Positions 47,066-57,651 of a stretch of DNA of 64,000 nt are shown one piece after another. Below the pieces are notes generated by a model. It was not told where the DNA came from. It was given only the letters and a program-made list of their open reading frames with translations, and ran no database searches. The stretch is from Chytridium lagenaria. Its lineage: Eukaryota; Chytridiomycota; Chytridiomycetes; Chytridiales; Chytridiaceae. The stretch spans positions 23,939-87,938 of the forward strand of contig JAHLKC010000156.1 in NCBI GenBank assembly GCA_025449115.1. Reading direction: 5' to 3'. A program made the position numbers and the translations under genes. Positions within the stretch are counted from its first letter, which is position 1, and each line of letters begins with the position of its first letter.

Positions 47066-47463
47066 TGTAGGGTTACGGGGCTCAAATGTAGTTAAGTATA
47101 ATGAATTAATAAAGAGAATAATCTATATAATATGATGATGGAGTCTCCAGAGGTGACAGGGAGTTAATAACTATGAAACTTCCATATATTAATGTTAACT
47201 CCTTTTCGAAATACATGTAGAAGATGGGGATTTACATCAGAACTCATGATCCGTAAATCCCTCCCAATACGTATCATTAAACTAAGCATAAAATAATAAA
47301 GTTAAGGGATTAACGCATCCTCAAATAGAATGAGGAGCTCAATACAACTGATCAAAGCAAAATTTAAATTAACGCGTAAACAAATAAAGTTTGGGGCAAA
47401 ACAACTTAGACAAAATACGAATGTGGGTGAGTAAAACAAAATAGAAAGATGATAAACCCAACA
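47066..47463 (-). repeat. 5' LTR of copia element 2
   Basis: 398 bp, TGTAGGGTTACGGGGC...AACCCAACA on the + strand. The primer site lies immediately to its left on the minus strand. Matches 35597-35994 and the solo copy at 33566-33963. Confidence 0.9.
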
Positions 47464-48334
47464 TACACGCAAAGACGCGTAGTCCGTCATTCTGAGACGC
47501 GTGAGCTTGCGCGTGAGGGCGTTGCGGTTCGGTTGGGATTTACGCTCAAATGATGACACGAGCCACTCCCACGCTTCTTTGGCCGTGAAGTCCTCTCCAA
47601 TCAAGTGTAAGACCGAATCAGTCACTGAGACTCTATCCAGTTCTCAGCACGATTGTTAGCCAACTGCTACTTGATCTGCAGATCCTTCTTTCTTTGGTTG
47701 GAGGGTTCTCGTGGTGTACGGCGTCAATCCTATCTTAGAGATCGCCCAAAGACCCTTATCTTTGAGGTAAGTGGTCATCCGACGTTTCCAGATGTGAAAG
47801 TCTTGCCCAGTGGCTTGCTGCGCTCGTCATCTAAGTCCTCTTTCTTTCCCATATTGTCAGAGAAGTGCTACCACTGTTGAATACTTGTTGTTTACGGGGC
47901 TCAATTAAAACAAAGTTATACGCACTTTTGCTTGAAGAACGTTCTTAATTTAGGGTTAGGGGTTGAAGACAACACAAAGGTAAACCTATCGGAGACGCGT
48001 ACAGTCACGCGTTTACTTCTCCAAGACAAAGATAAACACATCAGAAAGCCTTGACGGGAATAAAGGGACTAAAGGCTAGAAGGGAATGTCAAATCACAAA
48101 CAGGTAGTGTTAAAATTTAACTGGTATAACGAAAATTAACCAATCAAGGAAGGTAAATCAAAATGGGAAATTCAAATGAGTCCAGAAATTAAATTAGAAG
48201 TCCAGTTGGCGCGTTTGAGCTCAACTCTGATGACGCGTAAATTCCAAAGCACTTTAATGTTTGCCTGATGCCGCGGACAAATGGTGTGAGGGATCCTGAC
48301 GTGTCCTTGTGAGTCAAGTAAGCGAAACCCAACG
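47464..48334 (-). mobile_element. Copia element 3 remnant: 5' LTR (subfamily B) plus gag start
   Basis: LTR at 47875-48334 (TGTTGAATACTTG..., decayed end CCCAACG), preceded on its inner side by the primer-site sequence (GTGGTAGCACTTCT, minus). Minus-strand gag begins near 47850 and reads MTDSVLHLIGEDFTAKEAWE and SSFERKSQPNRNALTRKLTR before meeting the LTR of element 2 at 47463. The same gag lineage appears at 26872-27480. The rest of the element is not next to it. Confidence 0.78.
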
Positions 48335-48731
48335 AGCATCTCAAACACATTTGCCGGTCAACCTAACCCATGGACAAGGCCTTTGTTTTTCTCTCTTCCC
48401 CATCGACCTCCTCTCTTTATTCTGCTTTGTTCCCTTTATCATCTGCTTCTATCTCTTGTTTTCCGGATTGTCTCCCGGCTACATATGGTTAAATCCTGAG
48501 GCTGAGGGTGAATAGGGCTTGCTTCCGTGTTGCTTTTCCTTGTCTCTTGCCTCCTTTTCATCTCTACTTTCTCTTTTCTTCCCACCTAACCGAATTATAC
48601 CCCTAGGTCACCTTCTTTTTATTTCGTTCTTCACATATACTTCTCGGTTTCCCTATCCTCCTCTGTACACTTCGTTAAGCAGTTAAGACTAACCTACTGG
48701 GCCTTAACCAAATATATTTGATACAGATTTT
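48335..48731. other. Pyrimidine-rich spacer between LTRs
   Basis: Long T/C-rich stretches on the + strand, no convincing coding signal and no terminal repeats. Confidence 0.4.
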
Positions 48732-49126
48732 TCTAGGGGTTATAGTGCTCAGTTGTAATTGAAGTATTAAACAAATTATATATAATATATATATAAACTG
48801 ATGATGGTGTCTTTGGCAGCGACAACTAAATACTTCCAATGACAATTATCTTCTTATTATTACAGCTTCAAACAATTCATGTAGGTCAGGAGGGTGGCAC
48901 ACCTAGCCAACAGGTCTCATGACCCGTTCATCACTTATTGTAGCAAACTAAACAATAAAATATAGCTTAGTAATTAACCTGTCCTCAAAAGCTATGAGGA
49001 GCAAAACAAATAAATTGATTTTCAAACTCAGAAAATGCGGGACCAAAAATAAAGGTGGGGGGAAAAGGACTTAAATGAAATAAGGATGTAGGTGAGTAAA
49101 ACAAAATAGAAAGATGAAATCCAACA
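48732..49126 (-). repeat. Decayed solo LTR, subfamily A/C-related
   Basis: The order of landmarks matches LTR A: a start like TAGGGGTTATAGTGCTC, GATGATGGTGTCT, GGGTGGCACACCTAGCCA, GGTGAGTAAAACAAAATAG and an end ATCCAACA. The start is mutated (no clean TG) and no TSD is visible, so this is an old copy. Confidence 0.7.
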
Positions 49127-49136
49127 ATTATTTGTT

Positions 49137-49502
49137 AAAAGTTGAATAGATTTATGTACATCCTCTGAAGTCCTGGAAGCTCATTGCAATATCCTAGGCG
49201 CTAGTCTTGTCACCTATTATGTGGTTCAGGGCTTAGCAGAGGGGCCATAGAGAGAATTTCACATCTTATTTTTTACTATTTGGGCCAAAGCTGGCCCAAA
49301 GCCAACACTAAAGTCAGAGCAGCTTTGGCTGAAGGATAGAACCAAACCCGGTGGACCCACTGACAGGCCTAGCCTTGTGCACTTCTTTAGCACTTTTATG
49401 TTAGTAGAAAAACCAACACCAAACACCAAAACCTCGCTTCCCTTAACGGATGTGTAGGGCTTCACTCTTGACTCTGGAGTACATCCAGAGCTTTGGTGTT
49501 GT
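49137..49502. repeat. Fragments of dispersed repeat D and of the 27530-27600 sequence
   Basis: 49137-49180 repeats the AAAGTTGAATAGATTTA stretch found at 49775 and 57917. 49190-49260 is the inverted copy of 27530-27600 (TCACCTATTATGTGGTTC). The remainder, to 49502, holds nothing I can identify. Confidence 0.45.
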
Positions 49503-50190
49503 TGTGAAGTTATTATAAAACCTCACCAAGAGGTATAAACGCTTCATCTTTAATATAGTTGTTGTATTTAGCTTATGTTTCCTTTAACCCCCGTTCTGTT
49601 GTTTTCCTCCCGTAGTTTTAATATTTTTTCCACATATGAATTAGAGAACAAGGTTTTCATATGATGGCGGTCACTGGGTGAATGCGCATGGTTGAGATGT
49701 GTGTTGTTTATTGTTCCCATATGTTGATAGTTATTGTATTTAGTTGTGTTTTAGATCTTAATAATAAAGAGAAGAAAGTTGAATAGATTACGTTCACCCT
49801 CTGAAGACCTGGACTAGCTTATAGTACACCCCAGGTCTGGCCGCCTTTGGACCATTGCTATTCTTTTGGAATTTTTAATATTGTTGTAATGAGTTTTACC
49901 AGCGGGCGCTCAGGTAGAGCGCCGCTGGGGGAGACTACACCTTAAACCAAGGTATGAGTCTAAGAAGGCTTGAACCCTGGATAGACGCCTCTGTAGCATG
50001 ACTCCTTCAAAGGTTTGGCTAGTATAACCACCTCTGTTCTATTCTTGATGGCCATGACAGGCTATCTTGTTGCCTGTGAGTGGTAGAGCGGCATGAGGAA
50101 GGCCCTACATGGATGAGATCAGATTTGAACATAGTAGAACAGCTTACTGCATTAATTTTGAGGCTTGGTAATCTCTGAGGAGCGTGGATG
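49503..50190 (-). repeat. Dispersed repeat D, second copy
   Basis: Starts TGTGAAGTTATTATAAAACC with CCTCACCAAGAGG, then AAAGTTGAATAGATTACG, GCGCTCAGGTAGAGCGCC, GGGGGAGACTACACCTTAAA and GGATGGACTCCCTCCTTGAG near the end. It is the inverse of 27750-28465 in the same order. The GCGCTCAGGTAGAGCGCC part looks like a tRNA D-arm (box A). Confidence 0.55.
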
Positions 50191-51480
50191 GACTCCCTCC
50201 TTGAGATATGCATGATCACCAACCTAGATTCTTTTGTTATCATTTTTCGTTGTTTCTTCCTTGTCATCATAGTTGTTAGCAAAGTTAAGCTGTACAGCAA
50301 ACAAAATCCTTGCCTCAGCAAAAATGGAGTCGCTGCCACCTGTATGCCTTGGAGAGCGTCCAAGGATGAGCATGGCGCAACATAGTGATTTCTCACTCCA
50401 TGGTGGTCAAGGTCTGAACCATGGGGGGCCAAAGAGGGAAACTCACATTTTCACCTACAAAAGTCCTGGATTGAGCTGTGAAGAATTACATTATTCACAT
50501 GGCCTATGGCTCATAAGGACATTTTGACTAAGTCTGTTGAGCTCCGTTATATCCCACTCTGACACGTAATAGGGTTAGGGTTAACGCCTGTGACCTCGCC
50601 GTAATCTACTCTCACACCTTCTTGGATAGCAGCCCACTTCTCTACCCCCTGCAACCTGGTGAAGCCGCAATCCAGCTGTTTGAGGCAGAAGGCTGCAATT
50701 GGAGCCTAAGGGTCCTCCTCATTGTCAGTGTCAAGCATGTATCACAAATTATTTTCAAATAGTAAAGTAATTATAGAATGCCTGGAGAGTGCCAAGAACT
50801 TACTCTACTCCTTGGTGATATTTGAAAGATCATAACTGCTCTAGACAACATCTCAGGACACTGTAATTTCTGCAAAATGCCTCTGAACTTCCTGTTATGG
50901 TCACCAGCAAGTTTGAGGTCCTTTCAGCCAACAACTTGCCTTTACAAAGCTTCAAAGTGACACTTCTGTATCCATCATCTATTTTCAACTAACAAAATTG
51001 ACAATTGGAGGTGAGAATTAACGGCAAAAAAATACGCCCCCAACACCGCTGTATCCAACCAAATTGCCATCTTGTGTTGATGTTGAACCTTTCAATACGT
51101 CATGTTTTGCCATATTTGCCCTTTTATGTCCAAAACTTTGTGTAAATGTGCATGTGTAACTAATTACAAAGACTGAGTGATGAGCTTGGGGCCATGGACC
51201 AGCTGTTTTTTTCTTGCATATCAGCTTTTTGGTGTGCTACCAAGAGCTGGCAGCAAAATGCAACGTTTGGCTTGCTACATCCCTTCATCAGTATATGTTG
51301 TGCAAGATCCCACAGCAATGCGTTGAGATACACCTTTCTGCAGTAAGCTGGCATAAGCCAGGGAACAATTGATTTTCCATTCTCTCATCCACCACACTTA
51401 CAGGGGTGAAATGTGGTGAACCAGAGTAAGGTGGATGTTATACTCAATATGTGCTATGGGTTCTGTTCCAATGGTGTGGG
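50191..51480. other. Non-coding region with an inverted copy of the 33270-33400 fragment
   Basis: 50600-50740 is a near-identical inverted copy of part of 33270-33430. A two-unit TTAGGG-like run (GGTTAGGGTTAACG) lies at 50569-50583. From 50750 to 51480 I see nothing beyond short open frames. Confidence 0.4.
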
Positions 51481-51489
51481 GTGAGCTAC

Positions 51490-51689
51490 GGTGAGCTGAG
51501 GTGAGCAAAGGTGAGCTGAGGTGAGCAAAGGTGAGCTGAGGTGAGCAAAGGTGAGCTGAGGTGAGCAAAGGTGAGCTGAGGTGAGCAAAGGTGAGCTGAG
51601 GTGAGCAAAGGTGAGCTGAGGTGAGCAAAGGTGAGCTGAGGTGAGCAAAGGTGAGCTGAGGTGAGCAAAGGTGAGCTGAGGTGAGCTAA
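51490..51689. repeat. 20-bp minisatellite, about 10 units
   Basis: Unit GGTGAGCTGAGGTGAGCAAA repeated nine times without a mismatch from 51490, then a tenth variant unit ending GCTAA. Each unit is two related 10-mers sharing GGTGAGC. The left flank (51479-51489) carries diverged half-units. Confidence 0.97.
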
Positions 51690-51851
51690 GGGTCATTAAC
51701 ATTAACATTGTTAGCATCCCGGGAAGGTCCCCGAAATTTGATTTATGCGGTTTTCATAAAAAAAAATTAAAAAAGTTGATAATTTTCGAGGTAATCAATA
51801 TTTATTTATCGAAAATATAAAAAAGTATCAAAACAAAAACTGAAAAGTCAT

Positions 51852-52842
51852 TTAATGAGACCTTCGACGGCGGTTGTTTTCTAACTTATCTTCATAGTTG
51901 TCACAATCCCATGCATCTAGGGTGATATTTTGACCCTTTATCTTGTTAGTCATGACCATAGCAACAGGTTGGCAAATAGTAAATTTTTGAGGTCGATGCG
52001 GTTTCTTGTGGTTACAATAAGCGGGAGGTGCCTCGTTTCCGCCAGGATTCAAGTCTTGTGGAAAATACGCTAACACCCCCTTGTTCACCCCCAAAAGCTG
52101 GTTGGATGCAAAAACGTCCATGAAATCATTTGCATTGAGAGTCACCGGGTAAATCTTGTACTCAATGTGTGTGCTGTTGTTAACCACATTAACCATCATA
52201 TGATGATCCGCAACATACTTCAGGATAACATCAACATAATAAATGTTTCCGTTCACAAAGCGATAAACTTTGTGCAACATGAAGTTCTATTGAACAGGTA
52301 GGAGCCGCATCTTCTCCCTCGTATACTTATGTGCATCAAGAAAGACTGTGTTCCTGTTGGGTGTGAGGGCTTTCTTCTCCATTCGGAAGGTGTCGTACGA
52401 AGCGCCACTGTGTGACTTGGCATCAGAGTTACATTGTTTCGTGGCACCATGCGATCACCAGAGGTTGTACTGAGTTTTTCCCCAAAATGAATTGAGCCAA
52501 GATTCATGAGCTTGGAGGCTGCGGTGTCATTATCATCGTCGTCCTCCAAATCATCAGGCTGGTAATCTGTTAAAGTAAACAATTAAAAAACAAATGAAGT
52601 GGGCTAGGCTACCAATTAAAGCTCACCTGGAATGTCCGTGATTTTTTGTACCATTGTTTTTATCTTTAGGTTGAGGGTGTTGGCTTGGAAAGCATCCAAA
52701 AGGGCACATGTTCTTTAACGGTTTTGCCAGTTGGGGGAGTGGAGAGATCAACTCTGGCAGATTTGAGATAGCGAAATAGAGCAACAGAGTGTGCTCCGCG
52801 CCAATCTCCACCACCAAGTAGATTTTTTTGTTTAGGTGCCAT
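51852..52842 (-). CDS. Hypothetical protein, unrecognised
   Basis: Minus-strand gene with a supported GT..AG intron (52626-52567): exon 1 from ATG at 52842 (MAPKQKNLLGGGDWRGAHSV) and exon 2 from 52566, starting DYQPDDLEDDDDNDTAASKL. Later blocks read SGDRMVPRNNVTLMPSHTVA, RFVNGNIYYVDVILKYVADH, YPVTLNANDFMDVFASNQLL and the basic end ENNRRRRSH. Frame offsets near 52690 and 52300-52390 are needed, as elsewhere in the window. No signal peptide or membrane segment. The acidic patch after the intron suggests a nuclear or regulatory protein. It may belong to a transposon or to a repeated gene family; I assign no function. Confidence 0.5.
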
Positions 52843-53295
52843 GAATATAATATTGTTCAATGGAATAAATGAATCCTTTTTATGCTTGCGGCAACAGAAT
52901 GGCAAAAATTTGTGGCAGAGTCGATTGAAGACATGCCACCATCTTTTGTTTCCTCCTTCCTCATTTTTATTATTACTATTTGTTTACTAATTGTTTCAAG
53001 GTGTGAATGTTTTGAACTTGCCGCAGTCTATTCATGCAAAAGTAATCTGGCAACGCCAAATGATATGATTATTGACACCACCAAACTAGTATGGAAAGAA
53101 CTATCAGTACATTTACGACATTTTGTACATCCCCCCTTGGCGCCAGAAGACACTGGTCTGACTGTATCCAAATGCAATATGGGTCAACGCCGTTTATTGA
53201 TAATTAAAATTCAGTTTTATACAAAATGAAATACTATTTGTATTATTCAAAAAAATTGATTGCATGGCGTAACATTAACAAAATAGGCGGAAAAA
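52843..53295. other. Spacer between hypothetical gene and Harbinger-type element
   Basis: An open + frame of about 115 codons (52882-53229) has a hydrophobic stretch but overlaps the 5' flank of the minus-strand gene and shows no family signature. I treat the interval as non-coding. Confidence 0.35.
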
Positions 53296-53298
53296 TAA

Positions 53299-54545
53299 GG
53301 GTGCGCTTGGATTCAGATTTTTCGTTATTTCGCTAATATTATTCGGGGTGCTTCAGGCGAAATAATGATTTCAAAAATTAGCTGAAATAATGTTATTTCA
53401 GTAAATCATTATTTCAGATCTGGAGGCCCGAAATAATATTTCGTTACTGTGGTCATAAATTTGTGAAATAAAGGAGATTATTTGGTAAAAATGCTGTTTG
53501 GATTCGCACTTTATTAACGGACAGTTTGTCACACATCCCTTCATACACAATCGTCCAGAGAATGCCTCAAGTTACCCGAACTCGCTCTGCCCATGTCCCT
53601 CGTCAACACTATTATAACCGCCATATTCGCCATCCATATTACTTTAGTGCGCGAGAGGATGAACCTGATCCGACCGGAGACGACGATATCCTCGTCCTTT
53701 TACTGTCCGCTACTGTCCTCATTGTAGCTTGGTACCATCAGGCGTACTTCGATAAAAGGCCACCTACCACGAGTGCATCACTGGCAAGAATGAAATTCGA
53801 GCATATTCTGAAAGGTAGTCCTCTTACCATTTGATTGAAGTGACTCTTAATCTGTTCCACAGAGTACTCCAGACGAAAGTTTGCATTGAGGTCCACCATG
53901 ATGCGCTGCCAAGCATCATTCTTCAACCCACCCCATCCGTCCCTTTGCCCAACTGCTTTTCTTTCACCATTGCTTCCAATAGAAACTCCTATTGCTTATC
54001 TGTCCATTTGATCCTTTTCCTTCCACTCTCTTCCTTAACCCTTATAACTGACAACACTTTCTCTTTCTTCAGTTTCTCTTCCGTCACTTTCGCTTTCTTC
54101 GTTTGACGAAACGCCGTCATCTTCTGGTTTGTGACATCCTGCTTGACAGCTATTGGGGCTCCCGCGGAGTTAACTGATGATGGATTCAGCGCTCACGAGA
54201 ATGTCGTCGTCGTCGTCTTCAACCATTATTGCTTATAAGAAAAAAGTGTTGGAAAGCTGAAGTCCGACGGTTCGTGTAACGTTCGTTTGTTCTTTATTTC
54301 ACGAAAAACGAGTCCCGACATATATTTCGTTAATAAGATTTTAATTAATGATTATTTGCGAAATCATATTTCACGAAATAACGAATTTTGAATCCAAACA
54401 GCATATTTGTGAAAACATGATTTTAAGAATTTGCCTCCGCACTTTTAGAAAATCAAAAATGAATCCAAACAGCAAATTTAGAAAATCATGATTTTCAGCA
54501 AAAATTTAGCGAAATAACGTTTTTTTGGCGAATCCAATCGCACCC
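53299..54545 (-). mobile_element. PIF/Harbinger-type DNA element, 1247 bp, TSD TAA
   Basis: Terminal inverted repeats of about 40 bp: the left end GGGTGCGCTTGGATTC followed by CGTTATTTCGCTAA, and the right end, reverse-complemented, GGGTGCGATTGGATTC followed by CGTTATTTCGCTAA. Target duplication TAA at 53296-53298 and 54546-54548. Sub-terminal copies of GAATCCAAACAGC occur in both arms. A 3-bp TWA duplication is the hallmark of PIF/Harbinger. No transposase is inside, only a Myb/SANT-like fragment, so it is non-autonomous. Confidence 0.85.
53738..54225 (-). pseudogene. Myb/SANT-like DNA-binding protein fragment inside the Harbinger element
   Basis: Minus-strand reading from MVEDDDDILVS (54225) through an acidic Ser/Glu-rich stretch to KWTDKQ.EFLLEAMVKEKQL and then NDAWQRIMVDLNANFRLEYS and VEQIKSHFNQM. 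This is the tryptophan-spaced pattern of Myb/SANT-like domains carried by Harbinger transposons. Interrupted by stops and offsets (for example a TAG in place of the residue after TDKQ). The reading continues past HFNQM but no more conserved blocks are seen. Confidence 0.72.
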
Positions 54546-54548
54546 TAA

Positions 54549-55740
54549 AATATTATTCTGTCTTGCCTATCTACCATTCCACTTAAACCAGTCAGAAGTT
54601 GCAAGTTGAAACCCAACTTCATTTCGCACACGGTGCGCATTTGACTGCGAAGTGTATGTCATCTTAACATTTTTATGTGTTGTCACTGTTTTTCCCATTT
54701 TGCGAGAAGTACATTTCCAACAAAAACGCACTTTTTACGCACTTCTCTTAAATGATTTTCTGGCTTTCTTCTGAATGTGGTTTTGTCGAAGTTGTACATA
54801 AAATGATAATTATGCGCACATATTTAGTAAATTATAACATGTTTTTATTAATTCAATTTTAATGTCATATTTCAAAAATTCAAAATTATTCGATTTACAG
54901 AAATGGACCTTGATAGCAGATCTTCATGAAGTGGTAGTGATTACACACCTCAATGCGCAATCAACCTATTCAAAGCGTGATTGATTGCGCATTCAATGCG
55001 TAATTGATTGCAATTCAAATGTGTTGTGAAAAGTTAATACGCAGAAAGAAGTAGAAATAATTATCATGGGGAGAGACATTTTATCAATAAGGGGCTGGAT
55101 AAAAGTTACCTTTTTTCTCTTCCTTTCTCTCCCCTTGTCCTTTATTTCTATTTTCATCAAATTTTGTTGGTGATTAGCCAACGTTTTCCTTTTCCGATCA
55201 CTCATTAAATTTCAATTCAGGAAACAAAGAAACACGCGGAGATGATACCTGAAATGCATCGCTTGTGCCCAGCCGTCACATTTACCCCTTTTCATATTTA
55301 ATCTATTTCAGATTCTTTAATATTTAGATAATAGGCGCATTAACATATAATGAATGATTATTTTTTTATATAACTTGATATAGTAGAAATGATCTAGTAT
55401 TTATTAGTTAGAAGACATATAATTATATTTGCTTTTAAGATACTGCCATGAATTGTGGGATTAAATGGGACAAACTTTTGTAAATAAAATTATATCAAAA
55501 GCCAATACCGTTGTCTTCCTAAGGTATTATGGATTCTTTCTCCTTCTTGGAAATAGTGGGGTCAAAGATGATCGGTAGGTGTCTTCTTCATTATTTACAA
55601 ATTACCCGAAAATATGCAGTATGTATTCATAATACTAATGATTTAACATTAGGTATTCCAAGAGTAAACGCCCATAAGGCTGCAACAAGGAATTCTTGGC
55701 ATCGCAGTTCCGGGCCTTTTTTGGTATTAACGTAGAAATG
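54549..55740. other. AT-rich spacer
   Basis: Very AT-rich sequence with few open frames. A minus-strand frame at 55627-55857 (QIVQEAKKILDAELFFPKVS) overlaps the transposase start and is most likely its shadow or its upstream exon in the opposite strand. Nothing else is identified. Confidence 0.35.
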
Positions 55741-55758
55741 GCTGACAAACTCTAGCAA

Positions 55759-56640
55759 TTGGCAGGCGGATACTTTCGGGAAGAACAGCTCAGCATCAAG
55801 GATTTTCTTTGCTTCTTGTACTATCTGAAGAATTACCCCAATGCAGTGGGATCCCAAATGTTGGAGCGTTCCGAGACAACCTACCGCGATCGTATGGCTT
55901 GTTCTTTGAAGGCATTTGGTAATTTTGACAAAGTGAGTTCCGCCTCTTTCACACCATTAATACTGCTCATAGGAGTAGTCATTCTCCGATTGTCAACGTA
56001 GTTGGCACCATTTTTCTTTTATTATGTTTGTTACACATCTCTGTTATCTTTGAGGATGGCAATATTGCATCTAACAACTCTTGGAATGTTTTACAGATTC
56101 AGTTTGATGACCGGTGGATAAACTGGAATTCTAACATTATGTTGATGGTGTAGACTTCCTTATTCAAGAAGATTGACCTCTCAACCGGACTCTGTATAGC
56201 CATACATTTAAGCACGCCGGCTATTGTTATCAAGTTGCCACGGCTTTAGGCACGTCCAAAATTGTTTTCATATCACCAGGTGTGGCTTGCGGTCAAAGCA
56301 ATGACCTGCAAATGGTCAGGAATCATCTATTTACACGTCTCCCCCTATCAACGAAAAGGCCGCAGGAGACAAAGGCTATCGTGGTTCAAGCCGAATGATT
56401 ACTCTAATGGAAGGCAATAGCAATGCAACTCGTTTACATAATCAAAGCCTCAACTTCATGAAGGCCTGACACGAGACCATAAAAAGAGGTTTAAAGATTT
56501 TCAAATTATGCGATCAATGTTCCGTCGCAACAGAATCTACCATGAACCTGTCTTCAAAGCCGTTGCAAATATTGTCAATTTGACTCTGGATGAGCATCCC
56601 CTGTTTACTCTTCAAGGAAAGTTGACTTTTAAATTTGTTA
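55759..56640 (+). pseudogene. DDE-superfamily transposase relic (DDE_Tnp_4-like)
   Basis: Helical N-terminal part REEQLSIKDFLCFLYYLKNY and MLERSETTYRDRMACSLKAF (55780-55930), an intron ending near 56096, then FDDRWINWNS. The catalytic core can be followed across frame changes: first Asp in VDGVDFLIQE (about 56143-56172), TFKHAGYCYQVATALGTSKI, the second Asp block GVACGQSNDLQM (about 56280-56315), the GDKGYRG block (about 56365), and the Glu in ARHETI followed by KRFKDFQIM (about 56465-56510). It ends AVANIVNLTLDEHPLFTL. The D..D..E set is recognisable but at least four offsets break it. No inverted repeats were found around it. Confidence 0.75.
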
Positions 56641-57651
56641 TAAAATTCAAGCTATTTGTAGTGAATATATGATTTTTACAACGCGCATAAGTGTTTTTTT
56701 TGCAGCAAATCAAATTTCGCGGACCTTCCTGTGGGTGAGCTCTATGTGTTGTGCTTGATTCAACAGCTGCAGGTAAAATGAACTTGAATATAACTTGTTG
56801 TATTTTATGGAATCTTTCCTTATTTTACACATAATACTTTGCTCATAGTTGCAGGGCTCCTGCGATTATTACTTTATCTTATTTAATAGAAACATCTATG
56901 TTTCATCCTAAAAGACATCCCCAGCGGCCATCACCACTTCAACGGATTATTAATGCAACAAGATAAAGCCCAGTAAACAGGCTGTTATAACAATCAGCCT
57001 GAACACGTGTAATCTAAAAATGACTTTAACATAATCTAAGCTCAAAAAGTGTAAATATGCTTGGAGAAGCCGTAATAGAAATGCAAGAGGGAAAAAATTG
57101 TAGCTCTGTGACGTGCCAGAAAAGCGTCTCCTGGGTCTATTGAAAGTAGTGAGGACCTGATAAAATAGCTTACAGATGGTTATAATACCCCGACCCCTTG
57201 AATAACCTTGTATGTCTAAAATTCACCCATGGAATAATAGGCGCTCTTTTTGTGTACTTCTTCCCTTAAATCCACAAGGTCAGCGCTTGTTAATGTCCAA
57301 AATCAGTTGCATAACGTCTCACCAACATAATAATTCATTAAATGAGGAAAATATGTGCTTTCTCTTCTTCATAGTTTATGAAGTCATTCTGTCATCAGAG
57401 AAGTTCCAAATTTGGCAATAGGAAACTGCAACTTGTGTAGCATGTGCTGGGACATATGGTGGCTGAGTTTGGCAAGTTAACGGCTTGGTTTAAAGCCTCA
57501 AACTCAGGTACTGTAATCCTCTGTGAGCTCTTTTCATACTTTTCGGTGTTAAAGTTGTCAAATGTATTTCTCAAAAAAAAGTAGAGTTCATATTGACTAA
57601 TAGTGATTTTTCTTGAAGTTCCTATCTCTAAAGCCTTGATGTTGGCACTTC
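56641..57651. other. Non-coding interval after the transposase
   Basis: AT-rich, short open frames only. A possible extra exon (NFADLPVGELYVLCLIQQLQ, 56710-56775) lies between AG and GT dinucleotides and might belong to the transposase gene. The rest is unassigned. Confidence 0.3.

Larger units (their letters stand above)
35597..47463 (-). mobile_element. Ty1/copia element 2 (minus strand), LTR to LTR, with nested insertions
   Basis: Right (5') LTR 47066-47463 and left (3') LTR 35597-35994 are the same subfamily. Just inside the right LTR is the primer site (TGGTAGCACTTC on the minus strand), and inside the left LTR is a polypurine tract (AGCTGAGGGGGAGAA, minus). Minus-strand order: gag 46975-45440, protease/pre-integrase 45420-44594, integrase 38390-37827, RT 37060-36500, RNase H 36490-36041. 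It is interrupted by solo LTRs at 46232-46738 and 37432-37821 and by a complete copia element at 38393-44588. The outer flanks (CTTTC and TACAC) are not a TSD, so the ends have been rearranged. Many stops and offsets. Confidence 0.85.

Noticed and set aside
50569..50583. Telomere repeat (GGTTAGGGTTAACG), also TTAGGG-like words near 13318 and 47948
   Set aside because: Only one or two units each, in the interior of the sequence; expected by chance or as old scars, not a telomere.
51398..51717. Long minus-strand open frames encoding LTSAHLCSPQ-type repeats
   Set aside because: They are produced by the 20-bp minisatellite being open in several frames; no start context, no non-repeat coding sequence.
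53526..53834. Plus-strand frame MSHIPSYTIV.. inside the Harbinger element
   Set aside because: Lies opposite the Myb/SANT-like reading and shows no family motif; the minus strand carries the recognised domain only in part, but the + frame is the weaker choice.
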